A DNA stretch of 64,000 nt from Hyphodiscus hymeniophilus (lineage: Eukaryota; Ascomycota; Leotiomycetes; Helotiales; Hyphodiscaceae). The notes under the pieces were generated by a model. That model made no database searches. It had not been told where the DNA came from and was given only the letters and a program-made list of their open reading frames with translations. The position numbers and the translations under genes are program-made. Shown here one piece after another: positions 10,681 to 22,088 of this stretch (position 1 is its first letter; each line of letters begins with the position of its first letter). The DNA is taken from positions 682,001 through 746,000 of the forward strand of contig VNKQ01000007.1 in NCBI GenBank assembly GCA_016508695.1, given 5' to 3'.

Positions 10681-13113
10681 ATGTCGAGTGAGTTCGTAAG
10701 CTCACTGAAGGCAACTCTTACTCCTCAAGGTGCTCTACATCGAGATTCGACGGAATTTACGAATACTTTCGGTTCATCAGAGTCCTCACCTAATACAAGT
10801 AGCCTCGGTCGAGTTCAAGCATCGTCAAGCATACACGTTAACATACAGAACTTGCTTTATGACTCTTCAAAGGAAGCTGTCTGGTCAGAGCTACCAACCA
10901 AAGTGACCACTGTTCTCAATTCCTACGAGCTACTTCACACCGATCGTAAATAACCTTTTCGCATTTTTTATTGCGAGCCCAAAACCTGACATTTGAATAG
11001 TGGAAACGTCAAAAGTGCAAAACCAGATTGCCATTGTCAAAAATTTCAAGACAGAACTCATCGACGCGACAAAACTTGGGGATTTTGAATCCATAAATAT
11101 TGAGAAAAATGGCATGGCCATCCCGGCCATGGCTGAGAAGCCCCCATTGAGCGTCTCCCCATTAGCACAGAGTGTTATTGCTGGAAGCTTGGATGCCTTG
11201 CAGAGCCAGTGGGATATCATCTCTCATTCTCTGGAATTGACCCGACCGCTTGTCGACGATACGTCGACCTCGATTTTGAGCGCAGTATGTGTTCATTTCA
11301 ACCTTTTAGCAACCTTTTGGCAGCTCTGATTGGTCGCTAGGTCGTCAAAGGTTTGGATCAAACAATTAATGCTTCCAGCTTATCAGACTGGTCAGACGCT
11401 GTGCGGAGACTGTCTGCCCAGCTGGAAGAGCTTGAACGGGAGAGATCGGCGTTGGAGAATGATTACAATGTTCGAGGGCTTGAAAATCCAAAGTATGACT
11501 GGCTGAGAAAATTCGGGTTGAAAGAGCTTCGAGAAAAGTGTGTCGGTAAGTACCTTGTCCTTTTCATCTTCTCAGCGTACTCTGATCAGGATGCAGCCAC
11601 AAAATACTCCCTTGAAGATGTGAATCCTTTAGCTCTCAGTCCCGTGTATAAGGAAGTATTCGAGAAACTTAATACTGCAGTTGTTCATGGAGACAGTGTA
11701 CAGTTTCCCTCAAATGAGGATGGACTACGTAAAGCTTTCACGACACTTTATGTGCAAAAAAATGGAATGACCCAGTTCACACAAATGTTTCTCGAACTGG
11801 AACTGCGCTCGTTTCGCCAACTCATGGACCAACAAGCAATCCTCAAAGCACTATGGGTTAAATGGACAGAAGAAGATGCATGTTCAACACAACTAAATAA
11901 AGTTTCCCAACTTGATAAAGCTCTGAACGTTACAATTGAGAATATGAGGGTCATTCATGCGGGTCTCGAGGTCTTAAGAAGCGGTAAGAAAGAATCATGT
12001 CTTTGATACTGGCAACATTCGCTAACCCGAATGCGCAAACACAGGAGTGGGTAATTTTCAAAAAGGTTGCGCGGCATCTCTCATTGCAATTGCCGACCTG
12101 TACAATTCTGTACTTATCAGCGACTGTGACGAAGTCGCATACCAGCTGGAAGTTTGGCAGGAGAAAACCAAAGATGTGAGGTCATCACTTGATGCAGGAT
12201 TTATCAAGATTCTGATATTTATCAGGTGAAGCTACTTACAGATGTGTTACTCCAACTTCTAAACCAACCGGCCTATAAAACCCCGATAAGACAAGCAAAG
12301 TCGGGTAATCGACTCATGAAAAATCGCAAAGAGGAGCACGCAGACAGAATCGACGCAAATCTAGACAACGTCATATATGGCATTTCCAAAATCGATACTG
12401 ATCGAGAAGACAATCTACGTCTCAAGACTAGCATCAGAGACGGAATTCCCGATATAGAGGACTGGTATGGATCAAAGACCGTACAAGCAGCAATATCTTG
12501 GATTGAGCTACCACCAAACCCTTTGATCAAACATGGAATCGAAAATAGCAAAGGAATGGCTCAGCAGTGTAATAATTCGGAAACTTTCTGGGACAAGGTA
12601 ATAGATTTTGGTCACACCTATGATCAACCTCCTATTATCCACTGCTGGTTCACCGTCATGGACATCGACAAAAGTCACAATATGCGGGCATCGGTTTATC
12701 CACATGAAGTCCGCAGAGAAGGGTTTACCTTGCGTATGAAAACGTGGTGGGATACCAAGATATACGAACTTGAAGCCGGATGGCTTGCCGTGCCGCAAAA
12801 TGACGAGCAGGTATTTGTGGCTTACGAGTCGTTCGTCAAGCGTGGTACCTTTGCAGGTGGTCGTGCAGATGCTGATAGAGATGGTCGAAACGGTGGGAAG
12901 AGAATGGGATTTCCAGGTTGGATGCAGCGAAAGCAGGTTCCTCCGGTGACAGTGGCTTTTGTCCGTGAGATTGATATGGGAAATGAGACGAAGCGGCTCC
13001 ACTGCTACACAGACAAGGTGACGAAGTATTCAATGTCCGCGAGAGGTGAGTCGTGGGCTGATACTAATATGTTCTGTGGAGGTGGAGCATATATTGCCGT
13101 TGCTTTGGAGTAG
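10681..13113 (+). CDS. Helical protein with two C-terminal H-type lectin modules
   Basis: Six exons with matching phases (10681-10945, 11001-11284, 11341-11545, 11597-11983, 12045-12175, 12226-13113) give 719 residues. Residues 1-90 are Ser/Thr-rich. About 90-540 is predominantly helical, with a strong coiled coil around 190-225 (AVRRLSAQLEELERERSALE) and no signal peptide. Residues about 548-614 (PPIIHCWFTVMDIDKSHNMR ... GFTLRMKTWWDT ... AGWLAVP) and 651-719 (PPVTVAFVREIDM ... SWADTNMFCGGGAYIAVAL) match the H-type lectin pattern: a beta-sandwich with an F/G-x-T-W/L core and a W-A-D-T strand. H-type lectins bind N-acetylgalactosamine-type sugars. The helical part belongs to no family I recognise. 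A cell-surface-binding effector or defence role is inference. The intron at 11546-11596 is a multiple of three and can be missed by gene callers. Confidence 0.85.
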
Positions 13114-13789
13114 GAAATCGGCGACTGGCCCTCAATGGTGGGAAATCTGCAGCAGAGGCTAACATCCATGTCTGATATCTGATTATATTTTTGCTTCATT
13201 AATAATGCTTTGAAATTGATGAACGCAAAGTGCCAATCTTGGGGTTTTGCGGACCACTACGCAGGATGTACCGATGTTCTGGTGTTGAGGCGTCAAAGGA
13301 TTATGTGGATGACCTTGTGAACGTGGTTGGGGACAGGTGGTTGGAGGAAGAGAAAGATCAGGTGCTAAGCACCACGGAAAAGGTACTGAAGGCTCCAGGC
13401 AACGGGAATGTGCATAAATCAAGAAGGATGACAAGTTTTCGTATGGTCGCTTGGATAGATAGCCCAAGACGGTGTAACATACATGAAATGTATGGTGAAA
13501 TACTCCACGACTTGGATGGATTTGACCACCCAAACTTGCCAGAGCTGTAATTATCAAATAATCATCAGAGCTTTATGTAGGCGGTATCCTAGCAAGCCAT
13601 TATCTAAATTCAAATGCGCAGCGATGCAGAATATATGCAAAGCTTGCTTTCAATATTTAGTCAAGAATAAAGCAGAACCCCTTGCCCCTTTTTTTATGCA
13701 AAGACTTGCCGCTGACCTCGAATTGCATACCCAATGCAACGCCGATGCTCCTGTGAAACACTCTCATTATTCAGGTTCAGACCGACCAA
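13114..13789. other. Intergenic region, nothing convincing
   Basis: This lies between the lectin gene stop and the stop of the BTB-like gene, so it is a convergent 3' region. Open frames on both strands between 13183 and 13557 overlap each other and start at non-ATG codons. Neither shows a motif or splice signals. Confidence 0.6.
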
Positions 13790-16128
13790 TTATTCGATGA
13801 AGGTGCGTTTTAAAATGAGACTTCCGTCATGGCCGCCATGGGGAACTACAGCCTCTTGCCATCGGACATTGTCGTCAACTTTGCTCTTCGATTGTGGAAC
13901 GTGAGCACTGGATGAAACCTTGGTTCTTCGTCTCTCCCGTTCTTCGATCACGTTGTGCATGACTTTGTGCCTGAGACTGGTACTCGCCCAGCCTTCGACG
14001 TTGCCTAACCGTGGGGATTCAAGTACGTATTGCAGCAGATGAAACGGTAGGTTGAGTAGAATTTTCGATAGGGTGGCGGTGATGGAAGCACCAAATTCAG
14101 GCTTTACGATTTCTTCACTGGGGTGATCGCCAAACTTGATGAAACTGAGACGTGAGTTTGAAGGTCGGTCCTCTGGGATAGGCGGTAATCTCCGATTCGT
14201 GATCGGCTCTCCAACAGAGGTATCGAGTTCAAAATTAGGAGGAAATGTCGAAATGATGAAGTTTAAAGCTCCATAAATGATGATATTGACTGCCGGGCCA
14301 TAAGTGCTCACAGACTTGACTTGCTCTGGCTGGCCACCATAGGTCCACTCGGTGTCTACGCCACCGTCAAGGGCAAAATCAAGAGCGCTTTCGATTGTGT
14401 CCCAGTTGACAAAATGACTTGCAATTTCCGCGCCTCTAGTGACAACTGGTGGTATTTGAAGGATATGACCAGCAGCTGCGTAGCCAAGGCCAAGCTCACA
14501 GCGATCAGCAGCAGTACCAGGCATTGGGTATGGCTGATGCGATGTTCGTGGCAAATGTTGCATCGCAGCAGCGCCAATGTCTAGGAGGGGTCCACCGTAG
14601 ACTCTTTGCAAAGCCATCCAGAACCCATCAGAGCGCAGGAAGCGGTCTTCAGATTCAATCAGGAGTGATTTCCCAGTGAGGCCGTCTCCATTATTGACTT
14701 GTGCTTGTGCCTTCATGAGGGACTTTAGAGTTGGGCTGCGACCAAAGATCAAACCGTGACCGGGAATACGAACAGGTTCTGCGCGATCGTCCGAGTAGCG
14801 GAGCTCAAGAGTGTAGTCCGCCAGCTCAGGTTCAGCGAATTGTGCTTGAATGTAGTTCACGAGTCCATCGAGATGATCAACCATAGGTGGTGCCATAGGA
14901 TGTCCAGGAAAATTGGCATTAGCATTGATAGATGTGAGAACTTGAGAACTACTTCTAGGTTTCGGTCTTGGCTGCTGGAAGAGTCGGACTTCATCGATAT
15001 GACCGTTACTCCCATTAGATATAACAGCAGTTGGGTACTGGCTATAGAAAGCTGGGCCATTCTCTTGTTCATTGGGTGCTGAAGACTGTGATCCATGGAA
15101 ACTGTGGGGAGTCGTAGGGTCGTAGGCCACAAGACGCTGGTTCTCGAACCCTGAGGGTGTGGCAGAGGGAGAATATCCATCCGGAGGGCCAAATGAGACC
15201 ATTTGGCGGCGGGCAAAATTATCAGCACCTGGATGTTGGGGTATGAAACTGTCTTGACGTGGGTAATATCCGGGAGGAGGACCCATTGGCGAAAAGCCGT
15301 TCGACATGTGCTGCCCATGACTGCCGTTGGAGAGATGGGGCCCATGCAGTCCAGCTTGGGCAGGCTGTTGGGAGGGGTAAGGGGGAACTTTGCCTGCAGA
15401 GGGTGGGGGTGCAGGCGAAGAGTTGTTTGATTCTTCATAGGCACCGAACATTACACTGCCGGCACTGGGATGGGTATGATGCATCTGCTGTTGGCCGATG
15501 ACCATATGTTGTCGTGGATCTTTGACAGATTCGTCAGCGCCAGTTGGGTAGGTCTGGCTATGAGGAACAAACGCCGGAGGCATATGGAAGTCGGATCTCG
15601 AAGCCGAGGGGGGTTCCTCAGACGGTGCCGAGGGTGCACACATCGGGGTTTGTTGTCTATCTTGGGCTACTACAACATATTAGAAGACAGTTAATCAAGA
15701 CTTAAATCGAGTTGTTGCTTACGAGTTGTCTCCCCTTCGATAGACACATTTCGCTCTCCGTTTGGTGAATCTTCAACAGCCTCTTCTCCCAGCTCGAAGA
15801 CTGGGGCAGTAGCGGCCTCAACCTCAGCAGGTTCAAAGCCACGTGTGATCTTTTCTGTATCATGGCTGTTAATTAAGCCTTCAACAGCGGAGGTTGCAAT
15901 CTCGGCCGGGGGTGGTGTTGGTGAAGGTGGTGCCTCCCCAATCGGAGTTTGTGTGGCCTGGACAGCTTCTTCTAATGCCTTCTCGCGAGCAGCTTGAGCT
16001 TGTTTGCGTTTTTGAATATAAGGCAGCGGAATTGCTGGTATAATCGCTCTTGGGACCGACGGTCTTGGCCGATTTTGCTGCAGAGTCTTGGTCGACTTGT
16101 TTGCGGACGCCATGACTGCGTTTGACAT
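13790..16128 (-). CDS. Conserved fungal protein with BTB-like region, function unknown
   Basis: Two exons (16128-15723, 15669-13790) encode 761 residues; a second ATG lies five codons in. The N-terminal ~350 residues are disordered: first basic and Ala/Pro-rich, then rich in Pro, Gly, His, Ser and Gln. A folded region from about residue 385 contains DYTLELRYSDDRAEPVRIPG followed by HGLIFGRSPTLKSLMKAQ. This resembles the start of a BTB/POZ-like fold, where a protected surface strand precedes a helix that carries the dimer interface. The remaining ~300 residues are globular and end with a basic tail. It appears to be a conserved Pezizomycotina protein, but I cannot name a role. The intron has a TTGTAG acceptor that preserves frame. 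Confidence 0.75.
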
Positions 16129-16887
16129 GCAGAAAGGCTCTGGGGATCACTTAAACAATTGACGTCCCCAAGATTCAACAGTGACCTTCAATTCGGTCAT
16201 GTAGTATCTGGGGAGTCTTTCGCAGCTTGTCCTTGCGATGAGGTCGCTTGGTCGCGAAGCCTCAAAAGAAAGTTCAAGCTCAAGATCGATCAGGAAGCTT
16301 CGACCACCAAGCCAAGTCACGTGATGGCTGCCCCGCAATTCAATCCCGGCCAACCTGGTGAACAGACTTCCAGGTTTACGATCACGTCAAAACAAGACTG
16401 TAGTGAGGAAAACAGACTAGTCAGTGAGCGTCTTTTCCTCTCAATCTCATGTACGTTTTCAACACTAGTGACCTCAAATTATGAAAGTGAAAGCGTCTTC
16501 CGTGAACGGTGTTCATTAGATATAGAAACGTCTATTGTTTACCAAAGCCCAGAGCAAAGGCTTTCTCGACCTCGTAGCACGACCTTTCAATTCTGCAAGT
16601 GCTATTCTCGACACAAGCATTTATCTCGGCTAATTGCCCAATGTTGCTCCTTTTGTTGCTATCTTTCTCCATCCTCCTCGTACTCGTTCGCCGCCGCAGT
16701 TTATTACCACTTCCTCTTGAATGGATATTTTATGTTGGACTACAAAGCTCATTCTACATCAAGTAATAGAGAGACACAATATGTATTCTACAATCTGCCC
16801 GTCTTGCACTGTGATTGCAGAATCTAATTTGTAACCTGTTCGCATCGGAATCCTCTGGATGTGGCAACTGCTTATGATAAGACCCGA

Positions 16888-16908
16888 TGCCAATAGTCAC
16901 TATTGGCA
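16888..16908. repeat. Palindrome containing facing CCAAT/ATTGG boxes
   Basis: TGCCAATAGT and ACTATTGGCA are perfect 10-bp inverted arms around a single C. Each arm contains a CCAAT core, the recognition element of the fungal HAP/CBC complex. It could be a regulatory site or a small hairpin left by a mobile element. Confidence 0.5.
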
Positions 16909-16971
16909 ATGCCCAAACTAATTAATCATATATACTATAGAGATCGTTCACGTAACGCCTTTATCCATTAT

Positions 16972-16992
16972 CCATGAGTTAGGAACTCATGG
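16972..16992. repeat. Palindrome CCATGAGTT-AGG-AACTCATGG
   Basis: Two perfect 9-bp arms surround a 3-bp spacer, 63 bp after the CCAAT palindrome. The function is unknown. It may be a terminator-like hairpin for transcripts from either side, or the end of a decayed inverted-repeat element. Confidence 0.45.
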
Positions 16993-17439
16993 TATTCGAA
17001 TAGCCAGAAAGTTGCTTAAGAACCTGATTCCGGCTTCACTAGAGGCCGCCAATGATGGCCCCCAATCTCGCGGATCAATTGGGCGACTATGGCTCCCTTA
17101 AATACACATTCGCTCAAACAATTTATACAAAGTTGCTAATCGGTCGATAGACATGGTGTTCGTATTTGGTTAAACCACTGACATTGTTGTCACCAGAGTA
17201 CCGCGGAATTCGAAGCACGCCAGCTGGCGGAACAGGAGGAAAAGGAGAAGGATTAGAGAAGCAAGAGCCCACCAATGAGGCCAGAAAATTGTACAGTCTA
17301 TTACCTTCCTCTCCTCTCGCTGTCCCCTCCTCGTCGCGGCCAAGCAAGAAGCAGCGTCGGGTGCATCACAATGCAGTGCGAGACCGCAAAGAATCGCAAC
17401 AATCCCATGACTTCGATTATACAATTCGATTAGATCAAA

Positions 17440-20087
17440 CTACGACAGTTCAAAAGAGCTTTGCTGAGCAACCTCCTGTAAGTTGAGCCCCGCAGTGAGC
17501 TTCTCCTCTCTGGGAATCAATTTGACATCCGAGTCAGGAGGGGTCTGCCTATAGCTCATAAGGAGATCGCCGCCGCCCTTCAACAAGGCTTCGAATAACG
17601 TACGCCGCATCAACGCCATCTCGCTCCCCCGATTCTTTAATAACTCACTAATGAGCACCAGCGCATTTTCTCGGTCAATCCTGGCCATCTCCGCCTCCTG
17701 TTCCGATCCAGGACTCTTTGCACTCTCCGGTGTCGAACCAAGCCATGGAAGACCCTCCACAGACGCCGAACCCGGCGGTATCGCAGAGTCCTCTGGACTA
17801 GGCGAAGAAATTGGCAAGTCGCCTAGGAACGTCTTTCCAGTCAACAATTCCACCAGCGGTTGAAAGACGGCAATATCCTGCATTACATCACTGATGCACT
17901 GCGCACCCTCTGGGTGTCTCGCCATGATCGCGAATACGAACCAGCCTTCACTCCGCACGACTGGCCATTTGGTTTGTGAGACCATGAATCCTAAAGGCTT
18001 GCCAACATCTGGGTGCATGGTGAAGAATTTCTTCCTGATTCTCTCCATTTCCTCAGGCGCGTAGCCTTCGTAAGTGTTGAAAACTCGGCAAACGGCTGTA
18101 ATCAAGCGTGAGATCTCCATTTTGATGGGTTCAACGTCTGTGCGGTCGAACAGGGCGATCAGAAGTGAGAGGTTTGAACGCATATGTGCAGGGGAATCTT
18201 CATCGTCTGAGAGCCGTTTCACTATTTGGCGGACGTTCTTGAAGGTCCCGACGATAAGTTGGCGAGCAAGGGATATCGAAGAAAACTGGATTTCTTGCAG
18301 TGTGTCGAGAAGCCAGAGGCGGGGGAGAACTTCAAAAATACCTGCTTCAGCAAGAGCTTCTTTATTCTTCAATGGCAAGGCCAGGTTTTTGAGGAAGCCG
18401 AGTGCTGCATGTAGGACTTGGGAGTCGGTCGCATTAGAAAGCACAGTAATGAGAGGCTTGTGCACCTGAGATGTGTGGACGAATTCTTCGCAAGCCTCAT
18501 CAGACCGAGCGAGATTTCCGAGCATGATACAAGCGCAGACTTGGAGTTGGAGCTGTGGGCTTGAAAGCCAGCGGCGGAGAGCAGCGCTGAATGGTGATAC
18601 AACAGGCACGGCTTCTTTGAATTCTGGGAGGGCGGAGACATCGGAGAGAACTTGATTGAGCTTGCTGCGCATTTCAGAGAGGAGTTTGGCGTCATCTTGG
18701 TCGGGAGATAATAAGGTTGAGGGGGAGCCGATCGAGGGATGGGAATCGAAGCGTGTGTAGGAATCAACCAGGACCGAGAGGGTGCTAACTAGAGCGCCTT
18801 GGGCAAACAAGGCTTGTTGGAATTTGACATGTTGGAGGTACTCCACAGCGGTGTTGACCAGAGCGATAAAGTCATCCATATCAGTTGGGTGCTCCCGATC
18901 AGCAGATATCCGGAGGAGGACAATGGCTGTATTTTCAGGCGCATATTCTGCTTCAGTCGCTGCAGCGTGTTAATTATCCGAATCGATCATCAAATGTTTT
19001 GGACACTTACGTTGTGCAATCAAAAGGTCTAATATTTTACAAATGTAGCCAAGAAAAGCTCTGCTATCATTGAATCTTGGACTCGAGATCAGCTCAATCA
19101 GTTCTTTGCTGAGAAACGAGTTCGAAGCCTGCATTTGAGCAGGTTCTAGGGAGGTTAGCAGAATCAAGAGCTGTCGGCAGGATAAGCTGACCATAATCTA
19201 TACATATATTATACAAAACGGGTATTGCGAAAGGAATCAAGGAAGCGTCTCTCAATTGAAGGATAATGGAAGGTAAGTAGTTGTTCGAAATCACTCGTTC
19301 TCGGTTCTCGTCTGCATGCAGTCAGATTTTGTCGGAAGAAAGGCTTTGAGATACGTACCAGTGTCGGCGCAGGAATTCCCAATTAGTCGAAGAACGTGGA
19401 TTTTCAATGTATGCCGCAGAGTGTGGCCACTCAATATCTCGAGGAAGAAATTCAACACGCCGGAATTTCCCATGGGTATTCGCCATTTTGCTGCGAGGTT
19501 TAGTACATTCTGTATTGGGAAGGATGCGTAGTGTCTGCAATCGCACAAGAATCGTGGAAGGAAATTATCCACACCGAGGCGATAACATTATATGTGAGAA
19601 ACTGGGTACACAAGGGGAACACAAGGCAAGACTCACGATCACGGCTCCCATCTGCCAACTTCTCGGCAACAAGATCCATATGCTGTGAATCACTCCACCA
19701 AAGCTGTGCCACCGTACTCAACACACCCTTCAGCCTTTCCGTCCTATTCTCTTGATCCTCTAGATCGACAATCTGTTCTTCTTCACCCTCTTCCCCCATC
19801 TCTACATTCTCGTCCTCCTCCAATGCAAAGATATCCTCAATACTCTTCATCATACCCCACTGCTCCTCAGCACTCAAGTCTAATGCTGCCTGTCCAGGGT
19901 GTCTGAGATTGACAGCAAACTCCTGACTTACTGCATTCAAATCCGCTCTTCTTTTATTCAAAAGCACCAGGGGATCAGAAGGGTTCAAATAGGGTTCCGA
20001 TTGATTGGCCTGGGTTTGGCCATTTTGCGAGGGCATCACGCCGCCCAAATAGTAATTCGAGATATCTCTCGAGCCAGCGCCCTCCAT
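17440..20087 (-). CDS. Armadillo-repeat small-GTPase chaperone, SmgGDS/RAP1GDS1-like
   Basis: Five exons (20087-19637, 19490-19359, 19311-19192, 19145-19011, 18959-17440) with matching phases give 785 residues. SmgGDS-type proteins are superhelical ARM proteins that bind prenylatable Rho, Rap and Ras GTPases and help their maturation or exchange. Yeast Bem4 is a distant analogue. Visible features are a variable acidic N-terminus (EEEDENVEMGEEGEEEQIVDLE split across residues ~95-120) and then successive ARM units. Examples are SGVLNFFLEILSGHTLRHTL, PSIILQLRDASLIPFAIPVL, SPQLQLQVCACIMLGNLARS and HAALGFLKNLALPLKNKEAL. The alternative acceptor at the first intron (19491), preceded by CTAAAC, joins SRD to KWRIPMG and fits the ARM pattern. 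Identity is confident at family level only. Confidence 0.8.
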
Positions 20088-22088
20088 CTTCCGTAAAGCG
20101 TAAACAGCTCGAGAAAGAAATATTCAAATAGTCGTCATCTACTGGTGTAAGTGCAGCAGCGTCTTTCGGTGCTGCGCCACGAACGGACACGGCGTTTGTT
20201 CACCGGTGCGTTGCGGTGACTGACGAAAGTTTGGATTTAGCGAGTGGGGCAGAGTCAAGAACCATTCGAGTTTTGGTATTCTTCTGCTTCAGCCTCGCGA
20301 TGTGTGAAACGAACAGTGGGGTGAATGGGTTCTGGAGGTTGATGAGAAGTCTTTGGACTGGGAGGCTTGGTGTGCTGGTTCTCGCTGACTGATCGCGCGG
20401 CTGGAAATGTGGAACATTCGATATCAATGCTACCTAGCAGCCTATTGGTCGAGGTAAATTGACAAAATAAGCATCATAGGTAGTTCACACTTGTCGCCTG
20501 TAAAGGGTTTTCTCTCCATTTGCTTAATATAAGTCAAAACAAAAATTCTTTCTTTGACACTCGGAAAGGATACGCCATCGCCGCTGGATTGGTAGATTGA
20601 TGCTCCGCCAAGAAGAGCCTTGCCCTTTTGTTAATTTAGGCTGATGATTATCTCCTCACCCAATTGATACCCTCACCTAATCTATCAGGTAGGTAAGGTA
20701 AGCTATGGGACACTGGCTTGATATTCGAATGGCCTTTAAACTCCCTCGTTGTCGCTGCCATATTATTTCCCTATATACATTCAGTATATCTCCGCGTAGC
20801 TAGATCCCCTTTGATAGCCTTGTAAGTATTAAGGTTATATACTTGTTTGACTAGGTATGCTGGAAAACTGTACATGTATCTACGGAGGTGGTACCTTGGT
20901 AACTATTTTACAGCTACCATGCGGAGGCAGAATCCGTTATGAGCTTCTGGTCTATATCTGGCCTAGCTACTATATTCGGTTAGAGAGGAAGTGTGAGTAT
21001 CAAAGGAGGATCATTAGTCTTAATCAGGGTTGTAGATTTACTATTAAGTCGCCCTATAAAACACAACCGGTGACATTGTTGACTGCTTCATAGTCGATTC
21101 AACCATACAAAGATTGCAGCATTGATGACGAGGACTTTACGGCCAACACAATGGAATGCGCATCTTCACAATGGATTCCCCCCAATCCTGATCGACTCAA
21201 TCGGACACGCAATATAATCCCCGTGCCGGCCAGCCTTCTTGCACAGCCTCGCAAGCCTCGTCCACCAAAGCAACAAGAAAGATTCAGAAGCCGACAGAGA
21301 CGACTGGGCCAAGAGATCAAAAAGCTTAGATGACTGATTACGTTGCTTGCCTGCGTGGCAGCCCTTGAATATTCACTGCACGAAATGTTGCTAATGGAGT
21401 GACTTACCGTTGATGTGCTCAATGAGTTAGTGGCTTGTCCCTATCCTGGTGCTGCATTTAGAGAGTCACAAGGCTGAGATGACGTGGATATGAAGACGGG
21501 ACGGAGCTTCTGTTGATGTAGATGAATGAGTGACGAATTTTGGGAAGATCTGGATGGAGAAGGAAAAGAAGCTGTGAAAAATGGAAGGGCAATCACAAGT
21601 TAGTCACAAGTTCAATATCAAGATATCAATTGTGTATTCTCTTGCCTACAGTACATGAGGGGTATCATCCTATGGTACAAAAGCGTGCCTGTAAAGTGAC
21701 AGTGCAGGAAGAAGCTGTGGTGCAAGAAGTTCTATGTAATCTTGATTGCAAGCTTGAAGCCAAAGCGATCTGACATGACGCCGGAAATGTATAGCGGCGG
21801 GCTATACCAAAGGTACATGATGGGGTTGCGGCCATCACCAGCTCGAGAAAATAGTGTTATGACGGCGTGGTAGAAGGGCTCTCAGTCGTATGGTGCGACA
21901 GAAGCAAGTAGGTCATCCGACATGTGTAAAACAAGTACCCGAGATAGCTTTTTAGTAACAGGCATGAGGGCGTAATCAATGAATATCCGTACATTTTCAA
22001 GGTTTTTAGTTCGCAAGCATCAGTGGCACCCATAGCAACCTCTTCCTCGGGGGGAAACGCGTTGCATTTAAGCGCGGTATTGTATTGA
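20088..22088. other. 2-kb intergenic region with AT-rich part and one possible small exon
   Basis: 20088-20450 is the SmgGDS upstream region. 20640-21060 is richer in A/T and has short repeats such as AGGTAGGTAAGGTAAG near 20690, compatible with decayed repeat DNA. At 21094-21333 a plus frame follows a TTCATAG acceptor-like site and holds an ATG at 21151. Its roughly 80 residues are basic at the C-terminus (FRSRQRRLGQEIKKLR) and look protein-like, but no matching upstream exon was found. 21340-22088 contains nothing I can support. Confidence 0.45.

Larger units (their letters stand above)
16129..17439. other. Intergenic region with two perfect palindromes and a long unassigned ORF
   Basis: About 1.3 kb upstream of the BTB-like gene and downstream of the SmgGDS-like gene. 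A plus-strand frame is open from an ATG at 16324 to 16827 (168 codons). It has no recognisable motif, and its composition (Ser, Cys, Tyr, Phe rich) looks non-coding. Two short perfect palindromes lie at 16888-16908 and 16972-16992. The rest is unremarkable. Confidence 0.5.

Noticed and set aside
13183..13557. Overlapping frames on both strands after the lectin gene
   Set aside because: Non-ATG starts, mutual overlap and no conserved pattern. Probably 3' UTR sequence.
16324..16827. 168-codon open frame on the plus strand
   Set aside because: Cys/Ser/Tyr-rich composition, no domain, no splice sites and no neighbouring support.
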